Source: Microbacteriaceae bacterium (lineage in GTDB: Bacteria > Actinomycetota > Actinomycetes > Actinomycetales > Microbacteriaceae). Taken from it: 64,000 bases of DNA. Positions 9,847 to 18,746 of this stretch are shown in pieces. The stretch spans positions 1 through 64,000 of the forward strand of contig JAODMT010000017.1 of the NCBI GenBank assembly GCA_025464975.1, read 5' to 3'. Each line of letters starts with the position of its first letter. Position 1 is the first letter of the stretch. The translations under genes were made by a program, and so were the position numbers. The notes below the pieces were generated by a model, which saw nothing but the letters and a program-made list of their open reading frames with translations, searched no databases and was not told the DNA's origin.

Positions 9847-10847
9847 GCCAGCCAACGCTGAACCAGTCCACCGGGGCCGAGTTCACTCGCATCTACAGCT
9901 ACGGTGCCGCGCGAGGTGACCTCGTCGTGCCCAACAACGACCTGATCGGCCCGATTGACTCGAGCGATGAGTGGATTCAGCAGCGCACCGGAATCGTGAC
10001 CCGCACGCGCGCCTCGGCCGGCATCCTCGCGGTCGATCTCGCGACGGATGCGGCAAGGGAGGCCATCGAGAAGTCCGGGGTCGCCGCCGACAAAATCGAC
10101 CTCGTGATCATTGCGACGGTCAGCAATGTTCAGCAGACGCCATCAATGGCAGCGGTGGTCGCTGACCGCGTCGGGTCGAACCCGGCCGCGGCCTACGACA
10201 CGAACGCCGCCTGCGCGGGGTTCAGTTACGCCGTGACCCAGGCCGACGCCCTCATCCGATCCGGTGCGGCGCACTTCGCCCTCGTCATCGGCGCGGAAAA
10301 GCTGTCTGACCTTGTCGACCCGACGGACCGGTCAATCTCCTTCCTCCTTGGCGACGGCGCCGGCGCCGTCGTCATCGGGCCGAGCGAAACCCCCGGCATC
10401 GCACCTGCGGTGTGGGGATCGGACGGCTCGAAGGCGGATGCCGTCGGCATGAACGCGACACTCGTCGACTACCGTGACAACAACGCCGCCTGGCCGACCC
10501 TCCGCCAGGAGGGCCAGACGGTGTTCCGCTGGGCGGTGTGGGACATGGCGAAAGTTGCGAACGAAGCGCTCGAAGTCGCTGGCATCACGGCCGCCGATCT
10601 CGCGGCGTTCATCCCCCACCAGGCCAACATGCGCATCATCGACGAGTTCGCCAAGCAGCTGAAGCTGCCGGACTCGGTGATGATCGCGCGGGACATTGCG
10701 TCGACCGGGAACACCTCTGCCGCATCCATCCCCCTTGCGACCCACCGACTGCTGCTCGAACATCCCGAACTCAGCGGCGGACTCGCGCTGCAGATCGGTT
10801 TCGGCGCAGGGCTGGTCTTCGGGGCTCAGGTTGTAGTCCTCCCGTAA
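9843..10847 (+). CDS. fabH: beta-ketoacyl-ACP synthase III
   Basis: 334-aa initiating condensing enzyme: acyl-CoA plus malonyl-ACP gives the first 3-ketoacyl-ACP. The Cys-His-Asn triad is visible as Cys124 (TNAACAGFSYA), His259 (FIPHQANMRI) and Asn290 (STGNTSAAS). The glycine-rich LLGDGAGAVVIG and the C-terminal GFGAGLVFGAQVVVLP are typical. In branched-chain-lipid actinobacteria this enzyme selects branched primers; that preference is family knowledge. Four-base overlap with fabD; acpP follows 41 bp later. Confidence 0.96.
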   Translation: MSQPTLNQSTGAEFTRIYSYGAARGDLVVPNNDLIGPIDSSDEWIQQRTGIVTRTRASAGILAVDLATDAAREAIEKSGVAADKIDLVIIATVSNVQQTPSMAAVVADRVGSNPAAAYDTNAACAGFSYAVTQADALIRSGAAHFALVIGAEKLSDLVDPTDRSISFLLGDGAGAVVIGPSETPGIAPAVWGSDGSKADAVGMNATLVDYRDNNAAWPTLRQEGQTVFRWAVWDMAKVANEALEVAGITAADLAAFIPHQANMRIIDEFAKQLKLPDSVMIARDIASTGNTSAASIPLATHRLLLEHPELSGGLALQIGFGAGLVFGAQVVVLP

Positions 10848-10888
10848 GATAATCAACGGTCAAACGACACCCCTCAAGGAGAAACACA

Positions 10889-11137
10889 ATGGCATTGTCC
10901 ACCGAAGAAGTTCTGGCCGGTCTCGCCGAGCTGATCAACGACGAAACCGGCATCGCCACCGACACGGTGGAGCTCGGCAAGTCGTTCACCGACGACCTGG
11001 ACATCGACTCCATCTCGATGATGACCATTGTCGTGAATGCGGAAGAGAAGTTCGACGTCAAGATCCCCGACGAAGAGGTCAAGAATCTCAAGACTGTCGG
11101 AGACGCCGTGAGCTTCATCGTCGCGGCCCAGGGTTAG
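10889..11137 (+). CDS. acpP: acyl carrier protein
   Basis: 82-aa acidic four-helix carrier. Ser41 in DDLDIDSISMM receives 4'-phosphopantetheine; the usual DSL is DSI here, as often in actinobacteria. The sequence is rich in Asp/Glu as expected and ends DAVSFIVAAQG. An excellent AAGGAG ribosome site (10877-10882) precedes the ATG, in keeping with the high expression this protein needs. Confidence 0.96.
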   Translation: MALSTEEVLAGLAELINDETGIATDTVELGKSFTDDLDIDSISMMTIVVNAEEKFDVKIPDEEVKNLKTVGDAVSFIVAAQG

Positions 11138-11156
11138 CCCTCACGCAACAAGCGGC

Positions 11157-11188
11157 CGGCCAGTCCTGGCCTTCGCCCGGGCTGGCCG
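11157..11188 (+). other. hairpin in the acpP-fabF gap
   Basis: CGGCCAG (11157-11163) pairs with CTGGCCG (11182-11188), with further G/C pairing inside the loop. There is no T-run after it, so it is not a classic terminator. It lies in the 99-bp gap after acpP and may protect or partly terminate the message so that acpP exceeds fabF. Confidence 0.35.
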
Positions 11189-11236
11189 CGCCCGCGTGAC
11201 GATCCAGAATCGTTGATCCACAAGAGAGATACCGTT

Positions 11237-12472
11237 ATGACCAGAAAAATCGTTGTCACCGGAATAGGCGCGAGTTCCCCCCTGGGTGGAACCGCCCCGG
11301 ATTCGTGGAACGCGCTGCTGGCCGGTGAGTCTGGCGTTCACGCGCTCAGTCACGACTGGGTTGACCAATACGAACTGCCGGTGACCTTTGCCGCCGAGGC
11401 AAAGATTCGCCCGGAACAAGTTCTGGAGCGCCCAGAGGCGAAACGTCTCGACCCGTCGTCCCAGTTCGCCCTCATCTCGGCGCGCGAAGCATGGGCGGAT
11501 GCCGGATCCCCCGACGTCGATCCCGAGCGCCTCGGCGTGGATTACGCCACCGGCATCGGCGGCCTCTGGAGCCTGCTGGATGCGTGGGACACCCTGCGCG
11601 AAAAAGGACCGCGGCGTGTGTTGCCGATGACGGTTCCCATGCTCATGCCGAACGCGGCGGCCGCCGCGGTCTCGATGAACTTTCACGCCAGAGCGTTCGC
11701 GCGCACGGTGGCGTCGGCCTGCGCGTCGAGCACCGAGTCGATCGCCAACGCTTACGAGCACCTGCAGTTGGGACTCGCGGATGTCATCATCGCGGGTGGT
11801 ACCGAATCCGCGATCCATCCGATCACCCTCGCCTCGTTCTCGTCGATGCAGGCCCTGTCCAGACGGAACGACTCGCCGGAGACGGCCTCGCGCCCGTATA
11901 ACGTCGACCGCGATGGCTTCGTCATGGGCGAAGGCGCCGCCAGCCTCGTGCTCGAGACCGAGGAACACGCGCTGGCCCGCGGTGCGCGCATCTACGCAGA
12001 AGTGGCCGGAGGCGGGGTCACGGCCGACTCCTATCACATCACGGCAAACGACCCCACTGGCCGTGGCGCCTCGCGGGCGATCGCTCTCGCCCTCGAGCAG
12101 GCCGGGGCGAGCGCAGACGACGTCATGCACATCAATGCGCATGCGACGAGCACCCCAGTCGGCGACGTGGCCGAATATGCCGCGCTACTGTCCGCGTTCG
12201 GTGACCGCGTCCACAGCATTCCGGTGTCGGCTACCAAGGCCTCGACCGGTCACCTGCTCGGTGGTACTGGTGCCCTCGAGGCGATCTTCACAATCCTCGC
12301 GTTGCACCACCGCACCGCTCCGCCGACGATCAACCTCACCGACCAGGATCCGGCGATCCCACTCGACGTGGTGACCTCGCCACGAGCCCTGCCAGAGGGA
12401 CCACTCCTCGCGCTGAGCAACTCATTCGGCTTCGGCGGCCACAACGCGGTCCTCGCGTTCAGGAGCGTCTGA
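11237..12472 (+). CDS. fabF: beta-ketoacyl-ACP synthase II
   Basis: 411-aa elongating condensing enzyme of type II fatty-acid synthesis. The Cys-His-His triad is Cys162 (TVASACASSTESIA), His in INAHATSTPVGD and His in ATKASTGHLLGGTGALE; the C-terminus has the GFGGHNAVL motif. ATG at 11237 is chosen because MTRKIVVTGIG is the normal family start. Last gene of the fab cluster; a glycosyltransferase follows 23 bp later in the same direction and may be cotranscribed. Confidence 0.96.
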   Translation: MTRKIVVTGIGASSPLGGTAPDSWNALLAGESGVHALSHDWVDQYELPVTFAAEAKIRPEQVLERPEAKRLDPSSQFALISAREAWADAGSPDVDPERLGVDYATGIGGLWSLLDAWDTLREKGPRRVLPMTVPMLMPNAAAAAVSMNFHARAFARTVASACASSTESIANAYEHLQLGLADVIIAGGTESAIHPITLASFSSMQALSRRNDSPETASRPYNVDRDGFVMGEGAASLVLETEEHALARGARIYAEVAGGGVTADSYHITANDPTGRGASRAIALALEQAGASADDVMHINAHATSTPVGDVAEYAALLSAFGDRVHSIPVSATKASTGHLLGGTGALEAIFTILALHHRTAPPTINLTDQDPAIPLDVVTSPRALPEGPLLALSNSFGFGGHNAVLAFRSV

Positions 12473-12495
12473 CCCGGGGGCACCGGACCATCCCG

Positions 12496-13683
12496 ATGAG
12501 AATAGCGATAGTCAGCGACTACTACTTCGACTACGTCGGAGGAGCCCAGACGTCCATGCGCCAGCAGAAGCTGGCGCTCGAAGCTGCCGGGCACTTTGTG
12601 ATCATCATCTCTCCGGCTCGTGGCGCTTTCGGTCGCACGTATCGCCTGGTCGACGACGGACTGCTGGTGAAGCCGCTCTTCCGCCTCCCGGTGCTCGACC
12701 TCGCCGTCATCCCCAACAACGACCGAAACGTGACCGCCCTCGAAACGTACCTACGTGCCGAGAGAATCGACGTCGTGCACGTGCAGACCGAGTTTGGGCT
12801 CGCGCACGTTGCGGATAGCGCGGCCGGGCGCATCGGGATCCCCCTCGTGCACACCGTGCACAGCTTTTACTGGGCGAGCGAGGGACCACCGCAGGCCTCG
12901 GTCGCCTGGTTCATCCGCTGGGCCCTCGAGAGGACCATCGCGGAAAAGATTCCCCGCCTGTTCTTCACTCCGCGCAAGACCGACAATTTGCTACGCAATC
13001 TCGTGCTTGCCATGGCCCGAAAGGCGAAACAGGTGGTGTCGCCCTCCGCGCACCAGGCCGCGGATCTCGCCACCGCGGGCGTCACGGGCACCATCTCCGT
13101 CATCCCGAATCCGATTGCGACCGCCGCGGTCGAACCGAACGCCCTTACGATCGAACAAGCAAGCCGTCCCCGATTCCTCTGGGTGGCTCGCTGCGAGCCG
13201 GTGAAGCGTCCGTTGCCATTCGCCCGGGCGGCAATCGAGGCGCTCGAACGAACGGGCAACGGCTTCACCGTCGACTTCGTTGGCGAGGGCTCCGATCTCG
13301 CGGCGCTGAAAAAGCTCGCGGCGAATCATCCGAACATTCGGATTCACGGCGCGCTGCCCCATGACGAGGTACTCGCGCTCATGGACTCGTGCTCGGCGAT
13401 CGCTCTGACGTCGCTCGGTTTCGACAACCAGCCGATGACGATCGCCGAGGCGGTGAGCCGGGAGCGGGGTGTGCTGTATTGCGACCCAAAGCTCAGTGAG
13501 GGCCTGCAGAATTCCGGATTCCTATCGGCGACGCCGGATGACGCGGGACTCGCCGACGCGATTGTCGAGCTCGTGAGCGATCCGGCGCTGCTCGTCGGGC
13601 TCTCCAAGGGGGCGCGAATCGATCGCGAACTGTTCTCCCCGACGACATACGTCGAGCGCATTGTCGCGGTGTACCGGGCGTAG
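12496..13683 (+). CDS. GT4-type glycosyltransferase
   Basis: 395-aa GT-B fold transferase. The N-terminal Rossmann domain has SDYYFDYVGGAQTSMRQQ (the glycine-rich acceptor loop) and DVVHVQTEFGLAH. The C-terminal domain has RPRFLWVARCEPVKRPLPF, FVGEGSDLAALKKLA and the donor-binding acidic region IALTSLGFDNQPMTIAEAVS; the usual EGxxxxxxEA is present only as FDNQPMTIAEA. It probably acts on a lipid-linked or envelope glycan on the inner face of the membrane. Acceptor and donor cannot be read from sequence. Confidence 0.85.
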   Translation: MRIAIVSDYYFDYVGGAQTSMRQQKLALEAAGHFVIIISPARGAFGRTYRLVDDGLLVKPLFRLPVLDLAVIPNNDRNVTALETYLRAERIDVVHVQTEFGLAHVADSAAGRIGIPLVHTVHSFYWASEGPPQASVAWFIRWALERTIAEKIPRLFFTPRKTDNLLRNLVLAMARKAKQVVSPSAHQAADLATAGVTGTISVIPNPIATAAVEPNALTIEQASRPRFLWVARCEPVKRPLPFARAAIEALERTGNGFTVDFVGEGSDLAALKKLAANHPNIRIHGALPHDEVLALMDSCSAIALTSLGFDNQPMTIAEAVSRERGVLYCDPKLSEGLQNSGFLSATPDDAGLADAIVELVSDPALLVGLSKGARIDRELFSPTTYVERIVAVYRA

Positions 13684-13741
13684 GCCGACCGGTCGGCTCC
13701 GCGTCCGCCGCGACATCCGCGCGCAGGTCGGATCCTGACAC

Positions 13742-14263
13742 TCAGCCGACCTTGTGGAGCCAGACCACCTGGTTAGTGTCGCTTGCGTGACGAAACGCCT
13801 CGAGCTCGTCGTCCCATGCCTGACCAAGCGCGAGTCGCAATTCGCGGTGCAGCTCAAACGCGTCGGAGCCTGCAATCTCCATCGCGTAGCGCACGCGATC
13901 CTCGGGCACCACGATGTTGCCCGCCGTGTCGGTCTGAGCGAAATAGATGCCGAGATCGGGGGTGTGCATCCAGCGGCCGCCATCGCTGCCTGGCGACGAG
14001 TCCTCCGTCACCTCGAAGCGCAGGTGCTCCCAGCCGCGCAAAGCCGAGGCCAGGGCCGCCCCGGTGCCCTGTGTGCCCTCCCAGTAGAACTCCGAGCGCA
14101 TGGAGCCCTTGAGCACCGGTTGCTCTTCCCATTGGAAATTGACGGCGCGATCTAGCGCACGACCCGCTGCCCACTCGATGTGCGAGCAGAGCGCTCGTGG
14201 CGAAGAGTGCACAAAAAGCACCCCACGTGCCATTGCGACACTGGTATTGGTTAGTGCAGCCAC
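13742..14263 (-). CDS. DUF3145 family protein
   Basis: 173-aa cytoplasmic protein of an actinobacteria-specific family of unknown function. Diagnostic stretches are RGVLFVHSSPRALCSHIEWA, FYWEGTQGTGAALASALRGW, RFEVTEDSSPGSDGGRWMHT, DLGIYFAQTD, and the near-terminal LGQAWDDELEAFRHASD ending WLHKVG. GTG at 14263 is preferred because GGAG lies five bases upstream; an in-frame ATG at 14233 is the alternative and lacks a ribosome site. Divergent from the PadR gene with a 202-bp gap. Confidence 0.9.
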   Translation of the reverse strand: MAALTNTSVAMARGVLFVHSSPRALCSHIEWAAGRALDRAVNFQWEEQPVLKGSMRSEFYWEGTQGTGAALASALRGWEHLRFEVTEDSSPGSDGGRWMHTPDLGIYFAQTDTAGNIVVPEDRVRYAMEIAGSDAFELHRELRLALGQAWDDELEAFRHASDTNQVVWLHKVG

Positions 14264-14427
14264 GATAACTCCATTCCGTTGAGGTGCGACTTCCCCATCG
14301 ACCTCGAAATGTTCGCAGGCTGCGTCTTCAATTATCGGCGACACGCCGTCAGGCCCATTATCACTGAAAACGTGTGAAAATCACAACCGGCGGGCCGAAT
14401 TAACCCGTGCCAGGTGATAAGTCATCC

Positions 14428-14438
14428 TATACTCAGTA
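14428..14438 (+). promoter_or_regulatory. TATACT -10-like box overlapping a TACTCAGTA palindrome before padR
   Basis: TATACT at 14428-14433 has the form of a -10 element about 33 bp before the PadR-family start. It overlaps the 9-bp palindrome TACTCAGTA (14430-14438), followed by CAT. PadR proteins commonly repress their own promoters through short AT-rich dyads, so this is a reasonable autoregulatory operator. No clear -35 is visible. Confidence 0.4.
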
Positions 14439-14465
14439 CATTATTCACCGAGTTGAGGAGAGCCC

Positions 14466-15023
14466 ATGTCGGTGCGCGACGGCCTCCTCGCGGTGCTGAC
14501 CCTTGGTCCCGCGTACGGCCTTCAGTTGCACTCCGAGCTCACGTCTCGGGCTCCGCACCGCAAACCGGTGAACGTCGGTCAGATCTACGGGACGCTCGAT
14601 CGGCTCATCAAGCAGACTCTCGTCGAGACGGGCGGCCGGACCGCCGACGCCCTCCCCCTCTATCGGCTCACCGAGGCCGGGCGCTCCAAGGCGTTGCTCT
14701 GGATGACCGAGCCGGCGGTGGACACGCTTCCCGATTGGGCGGAAATGCTTGACCAGGTGGTGCTCTCGATCTCCATCGATCCGGCCTCAGCCAGAACCCT
14801 GGCCGAAGAATATCGCCGGCGCTGGGAATCGGAACTGGTGGGCCCAGCCTGTCCGCACGAGGGAGCTGGCCTCGAGGCGCGCCTCGCAATTGCCGCTCGC
14901 GGGGCGCAGGCGGTCGCCGCCATCGCCTGGCTCGACGATGCGATAGTGGAGCTGGGCCGTTCGGACTCGTTCCGTCCGCTATCGGCCGAGCGCCCCAGGC
15001 GCGGTCGGCGCTCGGCCGTCTGA
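14466..15023 (+). CDS. PadR family transcriptional regulator
   Basis: 185 aa. N-terminal winged helix (residues 1-75): MSVRDGLLAVLTLGPAYGLQ, VNVGQIYGTLDRLIKQTLVE, and the wing ADALPLYRLTEAG. The C-terminal helices include ARTLAEEYRRRWESEL for dimerisation, matching the Vir_C-type tail of PadR proteins. GTTGAGGAGAGCCC gives a good ribosome site before the ATG. Effector and targets are unknown; its own promoter is the likely first target. The stop codon abuts a 35-bp tandem repeat. Confidence 0.88.
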   Translation: MSVRDGLLAVLTLGPAYGLQLHSELTSRAPHRKPVNVGQIYGTLDRLIKQTLVETGGRTADALPLYRLTEAGRSKALLWMTEPAVDTLPDWAEMLDQVVLSISIDPASARTLAEEYRRRWESELVGPACPHEGAGLEARLAIAARGAQAVAAIAWLDDAIVELGRSDSFRPLSAERPRRGRRSAV

Positions 15024-15128
15024 CCGCGGCCCCGATGAACTCTGGTGGCTGGGCCCAACCGCGGCCCCGATGAACTGTGGTGGCTGGGCCCAACCGCGGC
15101 CCCGATGAACCCTGGTGGCTGGGCCTAC
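15024..15128. repeat. three tandem copies of a 35-bp unit between convergent genes
   Basis: Copies begin at 15024, 15059 and 15094, each opening CCGCGGCCCCGATGAAC and each holding TGGTGGCTGGGCC. They differ only at positions 18-20 of the unit (TCT, TGT, CCT) and at the last bases of copy three. The array begins on the base after the PadR stop and its third copy covers the stop codon of the convergent polymerase gene, so it forms the whole intergenic region. Confidence 0.9.
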
Positions 15129-16769
15129 TTGGCCTCGCCGTAATTGTCGACAGTGGCGATCGTGACCGGGAAGGTCACCGGGAGGGGCCCGAACAACAAC
15201 CGGCCGGCATCGGCCGCTGCCTCCCGGATCGCGGTCTCAACTTCTTCAGCACGATCCGCCGGTGTGTGCACGACCACCTCGTCGTGCATGAAGAAGACGA
15301 GGTGCGGAGCGTCGGTGATCCAGCGACCAACGGATGCCTCGTGAAGCGAGCGACGTAGATTGGCCATCCAGCACAGTGCCCACTCGGCAGCGGTCCCCTG
15401 CACCACGAAGTTGCGGGTGAAGCGTCCCCAGCCGCGGGCCTGTCCGCGCGCGCGGCTCGTGTCGGCCTCCGTCGCGGTCTCGCCGTAGGCGTCGGACTGG
15501 CTGGCCAGCCATCCGGCTCCGGGTGGCGGCGAGCTGCGACCGAGTCGTGTGGTGACGATCTCGCCCTTCTCGCCCGCTCGAGCGGCGCTCTCCACCAGGC
15601 CGATCGCCTTCGGGTAGGCCCGGGCTAGCTTCGGCATGAGCCGACCCCCCTCGCCGGAGGTCGCGCCGTACATGGCACCGAGCATGGCAACTTTCGCCTG
15701 ATCGCGCGTCTCGACCGCCCCGCTCGCCACGATCCCGGCGTACAGGTCCCCCGCGCTTCCCGCCTCGGCCATGCCGCGGTCGCCGGACAGCGCGGCAAGA
15801 ATTCTCGGCTCGAGCTGGGAGGCATCAGCGACGACGAGTTTCCAGCCGGGGTCGGCGACGACGGCGCCGCGGATCTGTTTCGGAAGCTGCAGCGCTCCAC
15901 CGCCGCCCTTACTCGCCCAGCGCCCCGTGACGACGCCTCCGGGCACATATTCGGGATGAAACCGGCCGTCCCGCACATTCGTGTCGAGCCAGTGCCAGCC
16001 ATTCGCGCTGAGAAGACGGGAGAGTTTCTTGTATTCGAGCAACGGGGCGATCGCCGGGTGCTTCAGTTTCTTCAATTCCCACGACCGGGTCGACGTGACT
16101 ATGAGACCGGCGACGGCGAGGGCCTTCAACAGCTCGGCCGGCGAATCAGGATTGAGCGTCGGTGACTCCAGGGCGCGCCGAAGACGGCCGAGGGTCTGCT
16201 CGAGCAGTGCCGGTCGCTGGCCCGCCGCGGGGCGCGCGCCGAGATTGGCCTCGAGGATGGCGTTGTGTACGTCCTCCCGCCACGGCAACCCGGCGAACAG
16301 CATTTCGGCGGCCACAAGGGCGCCGGCCGACTCCGCGGCGAGCAGCAGTCCGAGCCGAGCCGGATCCTCCGCTGCCAGGACGGCGGCGCGCTGCAGGGCG
16401 AATTCTGCTACGGGATCTTCGGAGCCGACGGCCGTATCCGGCTCGTCGAAGTCGAACAGCCGCATGATCCCACGAGCTCGGTGGGCCGGTCGCGAGGAGG
16501 GACGTGGCGGTCAGTGCGGAGTTCCGGAGGATCGGGTGGCTCAGCCGCAGATCGACGCAGCGTTCCACCCGCACTCCGGCGGCGAGAAGCGCAGGATACC
16601 AGCGTGTGGTGTCGTCCCAGACCCAGCGCGGATGTTCCGGCTCAAGCTCCGCGACCGTGACCGCGAGCGCGGCGAGCTCCATGACGCGAGCATCGCCGCT
16701 CGGCACGCCCGAGTCGTCGACCGGCTGCAGCGCGACCCCGCCGGAGACGGAGGCGAGGACCACGTGCAC
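15125..16769 (-). pseudogene. bifunctional 3'-5' exonuclease/DNA polymerase (PolA-like), frameshifted
   Basis: Two overlapping minus-strand frames together make one family-A polymerase-like protein of about 547 aa, the usual family length. The N-terminal part starts at GTG 16769 (MHVVLASVSGGVALQ, then WDDTTRWYPALLAAGVRVER and DLRLSHPILRNSALTATS). The C-terminal part is open 15125-16465 and carries motif A (VVADASQLEPRILAA), the finger motif RDQAKVAMLGAMYGATSGEG and motif C (FMHDEVVVH). The frames differ by one base and must join between about 16512 and 16440. The C-terminal frame has its own ATG at 16465, so reinitiation is possible. It may be a true frameshift, a sequence error or a recoded gene. 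The stop codon lies in the 35-bp repeat array. Confidence 0.75.
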
Positions 16770-16816
16770 CCCCCCAGTCTGCCGTCTGCGACCGACGCTG
16801 GGGTGCATCCGCGAAA

Positions 16817-17464
16817 TCAGCAGTCTTGGTTGGTGCTCTCCGGCGCATCCAGAAACAGAACCGTACCGGACGTTGTGTCGCCGATCGCGACGACACCCAC
16901 CTGGTCGGCGTCGAGGTCGAACCACACCTGGTCGCCCTGCTCGACGGCATTCGGCGTGCCGGCGAGGAGAGCCGCGAGCGTATCGCCGGAACCGAACCCG
17001 TAGTTCGACTCAACCGTTGTCCCAGCGGTGGTTCGGGAGTCCGAACGCACCGTGAATTGCGCGGGTCCGCGCTGGGAGGGGTCGATGAGGTAAGTGACCG
17101 TCAACGCGTCTCCCCACTTCACTACATTCTCCGGGAGGTTACAGGCGCTGCCTGCACGCGGAGTGGTGACCGGCGGTGCGCCGATCCGTTCCGTGAGGGT
17201 CGCGATCGCCGAGTCGGGCGACGCGGTGTAGAGAACCCGCCCGAGACTGTCGCCATCCGATGCGCGCAGAGTGAGTCCGGTCCCGTCGATCTGGATCGTC
17301 GCTGCCCGGGCAGGCGGGGCGGGGCTCGATGTCGGGGTATGGGTGGCGAGGGCCGGCGGCGCGGAGGAAGACGGGGATGCCGGTGCGCAGCCGGTGATGG
17401 CGACCAGCGACATCACCAAGGTACCGAGGAGCACGCTTCGGCGAAGCGCAGTAATCGTCATCAT
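16817..17464 (-). CDS. putative lipoprotein, unknown function
   Basis: 215 aa. MMTITALRRS, a hydrophobic stretch and the lipobox LVAITGC (cysteine near residue 26) give a lipoprotein signal; then a Ser/Pro/Thr-rich linker of about 25 residues, then a beta-rich domain with two further cysteines (SACNLPENV and the terminal NQDC) that could form a disulfide. No family recognised. It is surface-anchored by prediction. Start set at the first ATG of a pair (17464); the longer frame lacks signal features. It lies 47 bp upstream of the polymerase-like gene in the same direction. Confidence 0.75.
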   Translation of the reverse strand: MMTITALRRSVLLGTLVMSLVAITGCAPASPSSSAPPALATHTPTSSPAPPARAATIQIDGTGLTLRASDGDSLGRVLYTASPDSAIATLTERIGAPPVTTPRAGSACNLPENVVKWGDALTVTYLIDPSQRGPAQFTVRSDSRTTAGTTVESNYGFGSGDTLAALLAGTPNAVEQGDQVWFDLDADQVGVVAIGDTTSGTVLFLDAPESTNQDC

Positions 17465-17569
17465 CGCCCCAGCGTACGGCCTCACCACCCCGGCGCCCAA
17501 AGGCTGGGAAGTGCGCGGCTTGAGTCGTTCGGGCGATCACTCCGTGGAGGGCCTCCGCGGCCTACATGG

Positions 17570-18400
17570 TCACTCGTGCAGCAGCGACCCGTCCGTCTTC
17601 AGCACCTGCTTCTCGCCGGCCTCGATCGGCACCCCAAACCGGTTCTGCTTCGGCGGCATTGGACAGTTGAACGCGTAGCTGAAGGCGCACGGGGGAAGCA
17701 CAGCCCGGTTGAAGTCGAGGGTGATCGATCCGTCCGCGTTCGGGGCGACAAACAGGAAACGGCCGACACTGTACGTGCTGACTCCGCTGGTGGCGTCCGA
17801 GAACACCAGCTGCAACGCCCGTCCGGCCCTGAAGGCAGCAAGGTTGTAGGCGACCCCGTCCTTGTGAAACGTGATCTCGCCGGGAATTGGAAGCTCCCGC
17901 GTCTTACCGTCATCCTTCAGATGTTCGAAGCCGATCGTCGTTCCGTCGGGAAGCTCGGTGAACGTCGCGTTCACCACCCACTCAGGGTTGTAGTCAAACG
18001 CGTCGATTGAGCCAAATTCCCGAATGCCCTCGGAGTCGGCGTCCCAGACCCGGAGCGCGTAGGCCCCCTGTTCACTCGCGATGACGAAGCCGCTGACGGT
18101 GTCGCTGAAGACGATTTCGCTCGGATCATCCGAGTCCTTGCCTCGAACCACAACCTCGCCATCGACCAGCAGGCCGTCGACCCGGATGTTCTCGGATGCC
18201 GCGGCGGTCAGGGTGAGTCCCGATTGGCCGTTCGGCAGCGGTGCCCAGGTGCCGGGAACGCCCCAGATCGTCTGTTCGGAATCGATCCACTGCGTGTTCA
18301 CGAGGGCAAGGCTGCCCTTTGGCTGCACTACCGAAAGTTCACGGCGCTCGTGGAAGGTCTGCAACTGCTCGATTGCGGTCGTGGTCGTGGTCGTGGTCAT
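17570..18400 (-). CDS. DUF1684 family protein
   Basis: 276 aa. Matches DUF1684 in layout: ELSVVQPKGSLALVNTQWID, TWAPLPNGQSGLTLTA, the central VWDADSEGIREFGSIDAFDY with the NPEWVV motif, and the signature C-terminus DFNRAVLPPCAFSYAFNCPM followed by PPKQNRFGVPIEAGEKQ. The family is of unknown function, soluble and common in actinobacteria. The N-terminus begins with a run of threonines encoded by ACC/ACG repeats. ATG at 18400 has AAGG eight bases upstream. Confidence 0.9.
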   Translation of the reverse strand: MTTTTTTTAIEQLQTFHERRELSVVQPKGSLALVNTQWIDSEQTIWGVPGTWAPLPNGQSGLTLTAAASENIRVDGLLVDGEVVVRGKDSDDPSEIVFSDTVSGFVIASEQGAYALRVWDADSEGIREFGSIDAFDYNPEWVVNATFTELPDGTTIGFEHLKDDGKTRELPIPGEITFHKDGVAYNLAAFRAGRALQLVFSDATSGVSTYSVGRFLFVAPNADGSITLDFNRAVLPPCAFSYAFNCPMPPKQNRFGVPIEAGEKQVLKTDGSLLHE

Positions 18401-18480
18401 AGGTTCCATCCTTGCCGAAGTCACCCAATGTAACCGTCCTGGACACACTGAACATTCCCTTAACGACACCGCCTTAACGA

Positions 18481-18515
18481 CAAAACCGGCTCCCGCACGA
18501 ATGCGGGAGCCGGTT
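18481..18515 (-). terminator. rho-independent terminator of the cold-shock gene
   Basis: Perfect 14-bp stem (18484-18497 with 18502-18515, AACCGGCTCCCGCA). On the minus strand the four-base loop is TTCG, a stabilising UUCG tetraloop, and the stem is followed by TTTTG. It ends 28 bp after the cold-shock stop codon. Confidence 0.9.
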
Positions 18516-18542
18516 CTATGGGTGTATCACCCAGTCCGGGGA

Positions 18543-18746
18543 CTACAGCGGGCGGATGTTCTCCGCCTGCGGGCCCTTGGGGCCCTGCGCCAGGTCGAAT
18601 TCGACCTTCTGGTTCTCGTCGAGGGACTTGTATCCGCTCGAGGCGATCGCCGAGTAGTGTGCGAACACATCTGGGCTTCCGTCGTCCGGGGCGATGAATC
18701 CAAAGCCCTTTTCAGCGTTGAACCACTTCACTGTTCCTAGTGCCAT
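18543..18746 (-). CDS. cspA: cold-shock protein, CspA family
   Basis: 67-aa OB-fold single-stranded nucleic-acid chaperone. RNP1 is [10 protein letters not shown] and RNP2 is DVFAHYSAI; the N-terminus [16 protein letters not shown] and the [10 protein letters not shown] end are canonical. A strong GAAGGAG ribosome site lies seven bases before the ATG. It is likely monocistronic, with the hairpin terminator directly downstream. The 271 bp upstream (18747-19017) hold no gene and probably include a long 5' leader, as usual for cold-inducible csp mRNAs. Confidence 0.95.
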   Translation of the reverse strand: MALGTVKWFNAEKGFGFIAPDDGSPDVFAHYSAIASSGYKSLDENQKVEFDLAQGPKGPQAENIRPL

